Positions 37,727 to 46,661 of a stretch of 64,000 bases of DNA are shown in pieces. Both the position numbers and the translations under genes were made by a program. Numbering within the stretch: position 1 is the first letter of the stretch; the number at the start of each line of letters is the position of its first letter. Below the pieces are notes generated by a model. It ran no database searches. It was not told where the DNA came from and saw only the letters and a program-made list of their open reading frames with translations. Location: contig NZ_CP107945.1 of the NCBI RefSeq assembly GCF_036057275.1, positions 5,518,001 through 5,582,000 on the forward strand, written 5' to 3'. This stretch comes from Streptomyces sp. NBC_00390 (GTDB lineage: Bacteria > Actinomycetota > Actinomycetes > Streptomycetales > Streptomycetaceae).

Positions 37727-40252
37727 TCACACCCACGTCCTGGGGCGGTAGCGGTTCGCCCGCTCCACCAGCTCTATCCGCTCCTCGCCGCGCTGGGCGA
37801 GCCGGGCGAGCACCCGGTAGGAGCGTTCCAGTCCGAAGCGCAGGCCGCGCTCGTCCAGTTCACTGCCGAGCAGCACGGTCGGTGCGCCCGCGTGCGGCGC
37901 AGGCGGCGTGCCCGGTGCGGTCGGAACGGGCAGCCGGGCCCCGGGACTTCCGGAGAGTACCCAGTCCAGCGCCGTGCCGAGCACCTCTGTGGACAACCGC
38001 TCGCGGCGCACCGGGTCCAGACCGAAATCTGCCAGGGCCTCCACCTGCGTGGCAGCCGCCGTCAGATCGTCGATGAGCGGTTCGTGCACGGCGCGTCGCC
38101 GCAGCCTGGCCCGTACGGCCGCGACGCGCGCGGCCGTGTAGTGGATCGACGCCTCGGGAACCGACTCCAGAGTCCGTACGGCCCCGGCCCGGTCGCCCGC
38201 CGCGAGCTGCACCCGGGCCAGACCGAACGCCGCGCTGACATAGCTCGGGTCGGTCGTCCACACGAGGCGGTAGTACTCCGCCGCGTTGTCCAGCTGGCCC
38301 AGCACCTCGGCACAGACGCCCAGGGCCAGCTTGGGAGCGGGCTCGCCCGGGAACGCGTCGTAGATCGCGTCGAAGGAGAGCGCGGCCGCCTCGTTGTCCC
38401 CGGTCACCAGCGAGGCGATGCCCCGGTACCAGACGACCCGCCAGTCGTCCGGCTGCTGCTGCTCCAGCGCACCCAGTGCCCCGTCCGCCGCGGCCAGTTC
38501 GCCCATCTCCAGGCGGGCGCGCAGTTCACGCAGTCTGGTCTCGGGCGAAGGCGTGGGCGCGGAGAGCAGCGCCGTGATCAGCTCGGCGGGCGCGGAGGCC
38601 ATCAGACCGGCCAGGAAGCCCGCGTTCGGATCGCTCGCGTCGACCCGGGGGACCGGGAGCGCGAGCGAGGTCGCACGGGCGTCGAGCACCGCGAGCTGCG
38701 GCGCCAGCGCGAGACTCGGCGGGGCCGTGGCGAGCGGGGCGGCCGGTGTACGCGGCGCGGGAATCACCGCCCGCCCGCCGAGCTGGGAGACGTCCCCGCT
38801 CAGCTCGGTGAACAACTGGGTGTCCGTAACCCGCAGTTCCGGTCCGAACAGCGTCGAGAGCGACGGGCGCGGGCGTCCCGTCTGGATCGCCACGACCTCC
38901 CGCAGCACACCGGTCAGCTGCTCCGCCATCTCCTGTGCCGAGGCGAACCGGCGTGCCGGATCGGGGTCCGTCGCCCGCACCAGCAGCCGGTAGAACGACT
39001 CGTACGTGCGGAAGACCTCGATGTTGTCGGGGTCCGGCAGCGAGTCCACGAACACGTTCGTGTAGCCCTGGAAGTCGAACGTGAGCACCGCCAGGGTGCG
39101 TGCCACCGTGTACAGGTCGGAGGCGACGGAGGGGCCGACCTCGGCGACCTCCGGCGCCTGGTAGCCGACGGTCCCGTAGATCGCGGACTCGTCGTCGTCC
39201 ATCCTGCGGACCGCGCCCATGTCGATGAGCTTGAGCTGGTCCTGCTGCTGGATGGCGTTGTCGACCTTGAAGTCGCAGTACAGAAGGTTTCTGCTGTGCA
39301 GGTGGCCGAGCGCCTCCAGCGCCTCGATGCCATAGGCGCACGCCTGCTCCACGGGCAGCGGGTCACGCCGCCCGTCCACGCCGCGCCGCCCGTTCGCTAT
39401 CTCCTTCAGCGACTTGCCGCCCACGTACTCCATGACGATGTAGCCGTCGAGGGAACCGGTGCGCTGGTCGAGGTGCTCGACGAAGTTGTAGATCCGGACG
39501 ATGTTGGAGTGCTCGATCTCGGCCAGGAAGCGGCGCTCCGAGATCGCCGCTGCCATCGCGTCCTGGTCGCCGGTGTCCAGCAGGCCCTTGAGCACCACCC
39601 ACCGGTCGGACACCGCCCGGTCGACGGCCAGGTAGACCCAGCCGAGACCGCCGTGCGCGAGACAGCCCATCACTTCATACTGTCCGTGCACGATGTCGCC
39701 GGCGGCCAGCTTCGGCACGAAGGAGTACGGGTGGCCGCACTTGGTGCAGAAGCCCTCCGTACGTCCCGGCCGGTCCCCCCGCGCGCGTCCCACCGGAGCG
39801 CCGCAGTCGGAGCGCGAGCAGAACCGCTTGCGCTCGGGGACCTCGGGGTCGGCCATCACCGCCGAACGCGGGTCGGGGCGCGGCACCTCCGGCACGGACA
39901 CCAGGCCGGCGCCCAGCCGGTTGCGGCCGGAGGCGCTGGTCGAGGAGCCGGAGCTGCGCACCGAGACCGACCGGGTGGAGGTGCTGCTCCCGGTCAGCGA
40001 GCGCGACAGCCGGCCCGAGACCGAGCGGCGCGAGGTCGACGAACGTGACGAGGCCCGTGACGAACGCGAACTGCCGCCCGTCGAACCGGAGTCACGCCCG
40101 CCGCCGGTGATACCCGTCGGCGGCGACGACACCATGCCGTTTCCCGACACGACGGGTGCCAGCCCGCAGGTGTCGCAGTACAGCTCGCCGCCGCCCATGT
40201 CCTCGTACGTGCCTTCGCAGCCGGGACGCTGGCAGTTCTTCGTCTCACTCAT
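37727..40252 (-). CDS. pknG: PknG-like Ser/Thr protein kinase with zinc ribbons and TPRs
   Basis: 841 aa. N-terminal CxxC ribbon (CQRPGCEG...CDTCGL), a Ser/Arg-rich linker at about 55-110, a second ribbon (CSRSDCGAP...CTKCGHPY, about 143-175), a kinase domain (about 190-450) and a TPR-like helical C-terminus (about 560-840). Kinase motifs: GCLAHGGLGWVYLA, VVLKGL with the ATP Lys, LYCDFKVDN (catalytic Asp, no preceding Arg), LIDMGAV and GTVGYQAPEV. This order is that of mycobacterial PknG, which senses glutamate/aspartate through GlnX-GlnH and phosphorylates an FHA protein controlling 2-oxoglutarate flux. Here no membrane segment, so cytoplasmic. The start overlaps the upstream gene (ATGA). 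Confidence 0.93.
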   Translation of the reverse strand: MSETKNCQRPGCEGTYEDMGGGELYCDTCGLAPVVSGNGMVSSPPTGITGGGRDSGSTGGSSRSSRASSRSSTSRRSVSGRLSRSLTGSSTSTRSVSVRSSGSSTSASGRNRLGAGLVSVPEVPRPDPRSAVMADPEVPERKRFCSRSDCGAPVGRARGDRPGRTEGFCTKCGHPYSFVPKLAAGDIVHGQYEVMGCLAHGGLGWVYLAVDRAVSDRWVVLKGLLDTGDQDAMAAAISERRFLAEIEHSNIVRIYNFVEHLDQRTGSLDGYIVMEYVGGKSLKEIANGRRGVDGRRDPLPVEQACAYGIEALEALGHLHSRNLLYCDFKVDNAIQQQDQLKLIDMGAVRRMDDDESAIYGTVGYQAPEVAEVGPSVASDLYTVARTLAVLTFDFQGYTNVFVDSLPDPDNIEVFRTYESFYRLLVRATDPDPARRFASAQEMAEQLTGVLREVVAIQTGRPRPSLSTLFGPELRVTDTQLFTELSGDVSQLGGRAVIPAPRTPAAPLATAPPSLALAPQLAVLDARATSLALPVPRVDASDPNAGFLAGLMASAPAELITALLSAPTPSPETRLRELRARLEMGELAAADGALGALEQQQPDDWRVVWYRGIASLVTGDNEAAALSFDAIYDAFPGEPAPKLALGVCAEVLGQLDNAAEYYRLVWTTDPSYVSAAFGLARVQLAAGDRAGAVRTLESVPEASIHYTAARVAAVRARLRRRAVHEPLIDDLTAAATQVEALADFGLDPVRRERLSTEVLGTALDWVLSGSPGARLPVPTAPGTPPAPHAGAPTVLLGSELDERGLRFGLERSYRVLARLAQRGEERIELVERANRYRPRTWV

Positions 40253-41592
40253 CGATCCCCCCTGCGGTCGACCGGCCCGGAGTCACTTCCGGGCGCTCTG
40301 GGCACCATCACTTCCACGGCCGCGTGCTGGTAGCGCAGCACCGCCTGCTCGGCGGCCCGCAGATCGCACGGCGCGCTCCACAGCATCCTGCGCGCCGCGT
40401 CGTACCGCTCGATCAGCAGCGGGTCCTCCGCCAGCCCGTGCCGGGCGACCTTCGCCTTGTACGCGTCGAGGCGGCCGCGCAGCTCGGCGCGGACCGCGAG
40501 CGGAGCGGTGACCGCCGTCAACGACTCCCTGGCCCGCAGCAGTTCGTCCTCGGCCTCGCGCTCCAGGGACTCCAGCAGGGGCGAGAGCCGGTGCCACTGC
40601 GCGTGCCTGCGGTACTCCGAGGCCGTGGCGAGCCGCTCCTGCAACACGGTCGGAGGCCCGCTCACGGCGGGGACCTCGGAGGCGGCGATCTTCGCCAGGA
40701 CCTCGCCGCGCGCGGCGCGGGCCTCGGTCAGCGTCCGGTCGGCCCGTGAGAGCAGGTCCCGCAGCCGCAGCAGCCGCTCCTCGGAGTCCTGGCGGACCTG
40801 CAGTACCGCCTCGATCTCCCGGCGCACATCCTCCAGGGCGCGCGCCGCCCGGTCGTAGCGCTCGGTGTCCGGCCGGCCGCCGCCGGGCGCCGAACTCCCC
40901 GGCGCGGAACGCCAGAAGGCCAGCGGATCGGACACCACCTGGGTGCGCAGCGCGGACAGCTCGTGGGTGATGGACTCCAGATCGTCGCCGGAGGGATGTT
41001 CACCGGGCCGTACGCCCACCGAGTGCGCGAGTGAACGGGTGCGCTGCAGCTCCGCGGAGAGCAGATCTATCCGTGCGGGCAGCGCCGACCACACCGCGTC
41101 CGCGGTCACCACCATGTCCAGGGAGCTCGCGTACAGCTCGTTCATCCGCATGACGAGCTCCTCGAGCGTGAACTCCTCGGAGAGTCTGGCAGGTCCGGTG
41201 ATCGACGGTGCGGGGGCGGCGGCCGGGCTCGCCGCGGTCACACTGCGCCCGCGCAGCCGCTCGGTGAGCTCCACCAGGTCCTCACGGCTGGGCCGGTTCC
41301 GGCGTGCGCGGATCTCACGGAGTTCGTGCAGGGCGGCGGTGTACGCGTCGAAGTACCCCCAGAGCAGGGTGATGGCCTGCTCGGCGCCGGCCCAGCGGTC
41401 CTTGGTGACGCCCGTCAGCTCGGCCCCTTCGAGGAGCCTGCGGCCCGCATGGTCCTGCAGCGCGAGGAGCGAGGTCTCGACCGCCTCGTGCTCCGCGTCG
41501 AGCCGCGCGAGGGCGCGGTCCACCTCGTCCCGGTCCATCACCGGCCCCTGCGGTCTCCCCGCGGAGCCGGGGAAGGGTCCCGCGACGCCCAT
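40249..41592 (-). CDS. Coiled-coil protein between GlnH- and PknG-like genes
   Basis: 447 aa, almost all helical: long heptad-rich stretches at about 20-115, 140-225 and 240-400 with many Arg/Glu/Leu, no cysteine cluster, no membrane helix. Contains a short Pro/Ala break near 120-135. ATG has AGAGGTG upstream, and its stop overlaps the pknG start. I recognise no family. Position between the binding protein and the kinase suggests an adaptor linking the membrane sensor to PknG, but that is inference. Confidence 0.8.
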   Translation of the reverse strand: MGVAGPFPGSAGRPQGPVMDRDEVDRALARLDAEHEAVETSLLALQDHAGRRLLEGAELTGVTKDRWAGAEQAITLLWGYFDAYTAALHELREIRARRNRPSREDLVELTERLRGRSVTAASPAAAPAPSITGPARLSEEFTLEELVMRMNELYASSLDMVVTADAVWSALPARIDLLSAELQRTRSLAHSVGVRPGEHPSGDDLESITHELSALRTQVVSDPLAFWRSAPGSSAPGGGRPDTERYDRAARALEDVRREIEAVLQVRQDSEERLLRLRDLLSRADRTLTEARAARGEVLAKIAASEVPAVSGPPTVLQERLATASEYRRHAQWHRLSPLLESLEREAEDELLRARESLTAVTAPLAVRAELRGRLDAYKAKVARHGLAEDPLLIERYDAARRMLWSAPCDLRAAEQAVLRYQHAAVEVMVPRAPGSDSGPVDRRGDR

Positions 41593-41649
41593 CGATCACC
41601 TCTCCGATCCATTGTCACTGCTTCCATGGCCGCCCGGTATCCGCGATGC

Positions 41650-42657
41650 TCAGCCGGTCCTGTACTTCGGCTGCGGCGGCCCCGTGATCCCGGGCAGGTC
41701 CGCTGCGAGCCACTTTTCGTACGCCCGCTTCCAGTCGGCCTTGCGGTAGTCGACCAGTACCTGGTTCACCCGCTTCACCAGGTCGTCGTTGCCGAGCTTG
41801 GTGGCCACGCCGTAGTACTCGGTGGTGAACGGCTTGTCGCCCTTGAGTTCCACCGCGGGGTCCTGGGCGGCCTGGCCCGCAGCAAGTGCGTTGTCCGTCA
41901 CCACCGCGTCCACCAGACCCTGCTGGAGTCTGACCAGACAGTCCAGCTGGTTGGGCACGGTGTACACGTCCTCGTCCTGCGGCTGCCCGTCGTGCTCGTC
42001 CCTGAACGTCGCCCCGAAACTCTTCTTCTCCAGTGCCTCGTACGCCGTGGAGCCCTCGGCCGAGCAGATCCGCTTGCCGGTCAGGGACTTGTCGTACCCG
42101 GTGATCTTCGAGCTCTTGGGAGCGAGTACCTGCTGGCCCGCCTGGAAGTAGGCGGTGGAGAAGGCGACCTGCTCGATCCGGCTGCAGTTGATCGTCATGG
42201 TCCGCACGACGATGTCCACCGTGCCGCTGTTCAGGGCGGCGATGCGCTGGTTGGTCGGTATCGCGCGGAATATGACGGCATCCCGGTCGCCGAGGATGTC
42301 CTCCGCGATGGCCCGGGCAAGGTCGATGTCGAACCCTTCGAGCCCGCCGCCGGCCGGATTGCGGTAGCCCCAGCGGTAGCTGTTCTGATCGACGCCGACG
42401 ATCAGCCGGCCTCGCTCCTTGATGGCGTCGATGGCCGGCCCGTCCGCTCCGGACGGCTGGAGCGAGGCCTCCGGGTCCTTGCAGTCGTCCGCCTTCCCGG
42501 GAGCCGCCGCCAGGCCGTGACCTGCCGGCTTGGAACTCAGCGCGTCCGCGCCGCCCCGGGACAGCGGCAGCAGGGTGACGGCCGCGGTCAGCGCACACGC
42601 CGCGGCCATCCCAGCCACGCCGCCCCAGCCGCGGAGCCTGGACCTCGTACCCGCCAT
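41650..42657 (-). CDS. glnH: GlnH-like periplasmic amino-acid-binding protein
   Basis: 335 aa. An N-terminal hydrophobic stretch (about 10-32) acts as signal or anchor; a lipobox is not convincing (AAAC only). Solute-binding family 3 domain: GRLIVGVDQNSYRWGYRN at the start, the core GFDIDLARAIAEDILG, then PTNQRIAALNSGTVDIVV, the ligand-binding half, and LNSGTVD. These match glutamate/aspartate-binding proteins such as GluB/GlnH. No glnP/glnQ transporter genes are near; instead GlnX-like and PknG-like genes flank it, the arrangement of the mycobacterial amino-acid sensing system. Outside the membrane. Confidence 0.9.
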   Translation of the reverse strand: MAGTRSRLRGWGGVAGMAAACALTAAVTLLPLSRGGADALSSKPAGHGLAAAPGKADDCKDPEASLQPSGADGPAIDAIKERGRLIVGVDQNSYRWGYRNPAGGGLEGFDIDLARAIAEDILGDRDAVIFRAIPTNQRIAALNSGTVDIVVRTMTINCSRIEQVAFSTAYFQAGQQVLAPKSSKITGYDKSLTGKRICSAEGSTAYEALEKKSFGATFRDEHDGQPQDEDVYTVPNQLDCLVRLQQGLVDAVVTDNALAAGQAAQDPAVELKGDKPFTTEYYGVATKLGNDDLVKRVNQVLVDYRKADWKRAYEKWLAADLPGITGPPQPKYRTG

Positions 42658-42668
42658 CGCTCCCCCTC

Positions 42669-44063
42669 TCACCGGTACTCCGACAGCCTGCGGTTGATGC
42701 CGAGGATCGCTCCGACGGCGCCGAGCACGGCCAGGGCCGCCGCCCCGACCGGCAGCCCGCCGAACGCCCCGCGTCCGTCCTTGGCCGCCTCGGTGAACTG
42801 ACGCTGCTCGTGTGCCACTGCCAGCTCCAGCGCCTGGTCGACCTTGTCGAAGCACTCGCCGGTGGACCCCTTGGCGCCGATGACCTTCTTCAGCGCGCCC
42901 TCGTAGTCACCGGCGCGGTCGGTCCGGGCCACGTCGGCGTGCCTGTCCTGCCACGCCGACATGCCCTTCGCCGCGCTCTCGACGGGGCCCGCTCCCTGTT
43001 CGTCGTCGCCGGCCAGCTGCTGCGCCCGGTTCAGCTCCTTGCCGAGCCGGTCCATCCCGGCGGCGAACTCGGCGGCGTACTTGTCGTTCTTGCCGTCGTC
43101 GGTGAGCACCGCGCCCCGGGCGACCAGGGTGAGGTTCTCGTTCGCCCGTGCCTTCAGCGAGGCGATCCGCGCGTCGTTGAGGACCTTCAGCGACTGCTGT
43201 CCGTGCACCTGGGCGTCGTTCAGCTGGGCGCGGGCCACCGTGTGTCCCACGGCCAGCCACAGCAGCACCACGGTCGTGGCCGCCGTGGCGGCGACCAGTC
43301 CATGGTTGAACACCCTGTTCGTCCGCCGGTAGTTGCGCCGCTGCGCCCCCACCAGAAGACCGATGGCGATCACACCGGCCACGAGCGAGGCGATGGGCCA
43401 GAAGCGGGCGTCGTCGTCGTCCTGCTCCAGGCGGGCCGTCTCCGCGGCGTACAGCTTCTCGGCCGCGGGCAGCAGCTGCTTGCTCATCTGCTCGTTGGCG
43501 AACCGCAGATAGGCGCCGCCCAGCGGCCGGCCCAGCCGGTTGTTGGCCCGGGCGGTCTCGATCAGGCCGGTGTAGCGCGGCAGGCCCTCGTTCAACGTGG
43601 CTATCTGGTGGCCCGACTCACTCGAACTGTCCGTGTTCGCGGCGGCCTTGACCAGCAGCCGGGAGGCGAGCGCGATGTCCTTCTCGTACCGCTCGTGGAC
43701 CGCCCGGGGCTCCTCGGCGCCGGCCAGGAAGCCGCTGGAGGCCGCGGTGTCCGCGTCGGCCAGCGTGCGGTAGATCGAGGCGGCGTCGGCACTCAGCGGC
43801 TGACTGCGGCTCACCACGTCGTCCGCCGCGGCGGCCCGGTCGGCGGTCTCGAAGGCGGTCACCACGCCGAAGGTCAGCACGAACGCGGCGAGCACGGCCC
43901 CGATGATCTGCAGCCGCCCGGGCTCGGTCGTGGCCGCGGCCCGCAGCCGCCGCCGCACCTCTGCCCATGCGCCACGGCCCGCAGGCGGCCCGGCCGGTGG
44001 CTGCGCGGGCGCGGGCGGCGGAGCCGACTGAGGCGCGGTACGCACATTCGGCAGGTGTGTCAC
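42669..44063 (-). CDS. glnX: GlnX-like four-helix membrane protein
   Basis: 464 aa from GTG 44063 (GGGGGAGG 8 nt upstream). Pro-rich cytoplasmic head, then four membrane helices: about residues 53-75, 220-242, 258-278 and 435-460. Two extracytoplasmic loops lie between: about 145 residues, and about 150 residues with Cys near 405. This topology (TM1, long loop, TM2-TM3, long loop, TM4) is that reported for GlnX, which relays ligand binding of GlnH to PknG. It is first in the array, 11 bp before glnH. Assignment rests on topology and neighbours, not on a conserved motif. Confidence 0.85.
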   Translation of the reverse strand: MTHLPNVRTAPQSAPPPAPAQPPAGPPAGRGAWAEVRRRLRAAATTEPGRLQIIGAVLAAFVLTFGVVTAFETADRAAAADDVVSRSQPLSADAASIYRTLADADTAASSGFLAGAEEPRAVHERYEKDIALASRLLVKAAANTDSSSESGHQIATLNEGLPRYTGLIETARANNRLGRPLGGAYLRFANEQMSKQLLPAAEKLYAAETARLEQDDDDARFWPIASLVAGVIAIGLLVGAQRRNYRRTNRVFNHGLVAATAATTVVLLWLAVGHTVARAQLNDAQVHGQQSLKVLNDARIASLKARANENLTLVARGAVLTDDGKNDKYAAEFAAGMDRLGKELNRAQQLAGDDEQGAGPVESAAKGMSAWQDRHADVARTDRAGDYEGALKKVIGAKGSTGECFDKVDQALELAVAHEQRQFTEAAKDGRGAFGGLPVGAAALAVLGAVGAILGINRRLSEYR

Positions 44064-44414
44064 GTGACCTCCCCCTCGGTCGCTGACGTCGGTCCCACCC
44101 CCCGGCGGGTCCTTAGGACGACTCCCGGCCAGCAGTATGGCCGGAGGGAACTGTCTCACACCAGAATTGACTGGATCTTGTTCAAGTCCTGACAACGCAG
44201 GTCCTGCCCGGTCGATCCCCCCACTCTGTCCCCACCATGAATACGCCTGCGGTCCTTGATCGGTTCCACTCCGCGGCCGATGCCACCCGGACGGGTGGTC
44301 AAGTCATGGCCGGAATCGCTCAGATGCGGCCTCACGCGCCCCGCCACGCCGCATGTGTCCCCCACCGCGCCCCGCCGCACGCATCCGCTGAGGGAATCAG
44401 CCCCCGCCGCGGAG
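44064..44414. other. 351-bp gap between csnK and glnX
   Basis: Divides two minus-strand operons. Should hold the csnK terminator and the glnX promoter. A small 6-bp hairpin (CCACCC / GGGTGG at 44283-44298) is the only structure noted and is weak. No gene. Confidence 0.55.
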
Positions 44415-45398
44415 CTACGCGTAGTACGTCCGCAGCCTCGCCCTCGCCCCAGCCGTCGCCCCGACACGGTCCAGCCCCAGCAGGCCAGCGCCCAGCACCG
44501 GCGCGGCGGTCACCACGTCCACCACCGCCTTCGGCGCCCTGACCGCCAGCAACGCGCGGATGCGGTCCTCGAGTTCGGGATGCCGGGCCGCCAGCACACT
44601 GCCGCCGAGCAGCACCGGGACCTCCTCGTCGAGGAGCTGGAGCCGCGCGAGCGCGACCGTGGACATCGCCACGACCTCGTCCGCCATCCTCTTCACCAGC
44701 GAACGGGCGACCGGATCGCCCGCCGCGCTCGTCGCGAACAGCACCGGCGTGAGCTCGTGCTTGCGCGTGAGCGGGATGCGGCCGCGATGCAGTGCCTCGA
44801 TCAGCGCGTACATCGAGTCCAGGCCGAAGTGCGCGGGCAGCGCCGTACGCAGCGCCGTGGGTTCGCCCCGCCCGTCCTCGGCCCGCGCAGCGAACCACAA
44901 CGCCTCCTCGGCCAGCCCCCCGCCGCCGCCCCAGTCCCCGGAGATCGTCCCGATCGCGGGGAAGCGGGCCGTGCGGCCGTCCGGCAGCATGCCCACGCAG
45001 TTGATGCCCGCACCGCACACCACGGCCACGCCCCGGGGCTCGTCCACGCCTGCGCGCAGAATCGCGAACGTGTCGTTGCGGACCTCCGCCGTCCCGCCCC
45101 AGCCACGCCCCCGCAGCGCGGCCGTGAGCTCCTCCTCCTCCACCGGCAGGTCGGCGTTGGCGAGGCAGGCCGACACATGGCCGACCTCGTCGACCGGCTC
45201 GCCCCGGTCACGGGCGCGCGCCAGCGCCTCGTCGACGGTCGAGCCGAGCGCGTCGAACGCCGCCTCGACACCGACGACCGGCGGCTGGAAGCCGCCCCCG
45301 CGGGCGGTGGCGAGCACCGACCCGTCGGCCCCGACAAAGGCCACATCGGTCTTGCTGTTGCCTGCGTCGATGGCGAGGACCGCGGCTCTCACGCCCAC
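44415..45398 (-). CDS. csnK: BadF/BadG-family sugar kinase, CsnK
   Basis: 327 aa. ATPase core: AIDAGNSKTDVAFVG (phosphate 1), GAGINCVG (adenosine region) and GTISGDWGGGGGLAEEA, typical of N-acetylglucosamine/glucosamine kinases in the BadF/BadG/BcrA/BcrD family. Last gene of the csnREFGHK-type operon; its GTG overlaps the csnH stop by 10 nt. Inferred to phosphorylate glucosamine released from imported oligosaccharides, giving glucosamine-6-phosphate. Cytoplasmic. Symbol by synteny with the S. coelicolor operon. Confidence 0.88.
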   Translation of the reverse strand: MGVRAAVLAIDAGNSKTDVAFVGADGSVLATARGGGFQPPVVGVEAAFDALGSTVDEALARARDRGEPVDEVGHVSACLANADLPVEEEELTAALRGRGWGGTAEVRNDTFAILRAGVDEPRGVAVVCGAGINCVGMLPDGRTARFPAIGTISGDWGGGGGLAEEALWFAARAEDGRGEPTALRTALPAHFGLDSMYALIEALHRGRIPLTRKHELTPVLFATSAAGDPVARSLVKRMADEVVAMSTVALARLQLLDEEVPVLLGGSVLAARHPELEDRIRALLAVRAPKAVVDVVTAAPVLGAGLLGLDRVGATAGARARLRTYYA

Positions 45399-46654
45399 GC
45401 GAGGTGCTCCCGGTTGTGCGCGATCAGCTGATCGGTGAGCTTGTCCGCGTACTCGAACTGGCCGATGAGCGGGTGGGCCAGCAGCGCCTTGAACACTCGG
45501 TCGCGGCCACCGCGCAGGGCCGCCTCCAGCGCCAGCTCCTCGTACGCGGTCACGTTCGCGATCAGCCCGCTGTACAGCGGGTCCGGCCCGGGTACGGGCA
45601 GTGGCGTGGCGCCCTGGGGGCCGACGGTGGCCTGCACCTCGATCACGGCGTCGGCCGGGAGGTACGGCAGCGTGCCGTTGTTGTACGTGTTCACGACCTG
45701 GTACGGGCTCCCGCCCCCGCCGAGCAGTGACGCCGCCAGATCGACCGCCGCCTCCGAGTAGAAGGCGCCGCCGCGCCTGGCCAGCAGCTCCGGCTTCGTG
45801 TCGAGCGCCGGGTCGCCGTACATCTCGAGCAGCTGCCGCTCCATCTCGGCGACCTCGGCGGCCCGCGACGGCTTGGCCCGCAGCTCCCGCACCACCTCGT
45901 CGTGCGCGTAGAAGTAGCGCAGGTAGTACGAGGGGACGACGCCGAGCCGGTCGAGCACCGCGCGCGGCAGACGCAGGTCGTCGGCGATCCGGTCACCGTG
46001 ATCGGCCAGCAGCTTCGGCAGCAGATCGGCCCCCTCGGGACCTCCGAGTCGCACACCTGTCTCCCAGGTGAGGTGGTTGAGGCCCACATGGTTCAGATGC
46101 ACATCGGCCGGGGCGACGTCGAGGAGGGCTGCGAACCTGCGCTGGAGACCGATGGCGACGTTGCACAGCCCGACGGCCTTGTGCCCGGCCTGGAGCAGTG
46201 CCCGGGTGACGATGCCGACCGGGTTGGTGAAGTCGATGATCCACGCACCGGGGCTCGCATGCTGCACCCGCTCGGCGATGTCGAGCACCACGGGCACGGT
46301 GCGCAGCGCCTTGGCGAGCCCGCCGGCGCCCGTCGTCTCCTGCCCGACGCAGCCGCACTCCAGCGGCCAGGTCTCGTCCTGGTGGCGGGCGGCCTGGCCG
46401 CCCACGCGCAGCTGGAGCAGTACGGCGTCGGCACCCTCGACACCCGCGTCCAGGTCCGAGGTCGTGACGATCTTCCCGGAGTGGCCCTGCCTTGCGAAGA
46501 TGCGCCGGGCCAGGCCGCCGACCAGTTCCAGCCGGCCGGCCGCCGGGTCGATCAGCACCAGCTCGCTGATCGGCAGGGTGTCCCTCAGCCGGGCGAAGCC
46601 GTCGATCAACTCCGGTGTGTAGGTGGATCCGCCACCCACGACTGCGAGCTTCAT
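45389..46654 (-). CDS. csnH: GH4 family 6-phospho-beta-glycosidase, CsnH
   Basis: 421 aa, usual GH4 length. NAD-binding start VVGGGSTYTPEL, LLQLRVGG, the Mn-binding Cys in LCNVAIG (about 174) and His in LNHVGLNHLTW (about 203). GH4 enzymes use NAD+ and Mn2+ in an oxidation-elimination mechanism on phosphorylated or unphosphorylated glycosides. Between permease csnG (7 bp) and kinase csnK (overlap); in the chitosan system it should cleave imported glucosamine oligosaccharides. Whether its substrate is phosphorylated is not clear here, since no PTS is present. Confidence 0.93.
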   Translation of the reverse strand: MKLAVVGGGSTYTPELIDGFARLRDTLPISELVLIDPAAGRLELVGGLARRIFARQGHSGKIVTTSDLDAGVEGADAVLLQLRVGGQAARHQDETWPLECGCVGQETTGAGGLAKALRTVPVVLDIAERVQHASPGAWIIDFTNPVGIVTRALLQAGHKAVGLCNVAIGLQRRFAALLDVAPADVHLNHVGLNHLTWETGVRLGGPEGADLLPKLLADHGDRIADDLRLPRAVLDRLGVVPSYYLRYFYAHDEVVRELRAKPSRAAEVAEMERQLLEMYGDPALDTKPELLARRGGAFYSEAAVDLAASLLGGGGSPYQVVNTYNNGTLPYLPADAVIEVQATVGPQGATPLPVPGPDPLYSGLIANVTAYEELALEAALRGGRDRVFKALLAHPLIGQFEYADKLTDQLIAHNREHLAWA

Positions 46655-46661
46655 GTGTCCA

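Noticed and set aside
37124..40048. 974-codon plus-strand frame opposite pknG and the PP2C gene
   Set aside because: Composition-driven antisense frame; the opposite strand encodes complete kinase and phosphatase motifs.
44283..44298. Small hairpin CCACCC/GGGTGG as terminator of csnK
   Set aside because: Only six pairs and 115 bp past the stop; too weak to list as a feature.
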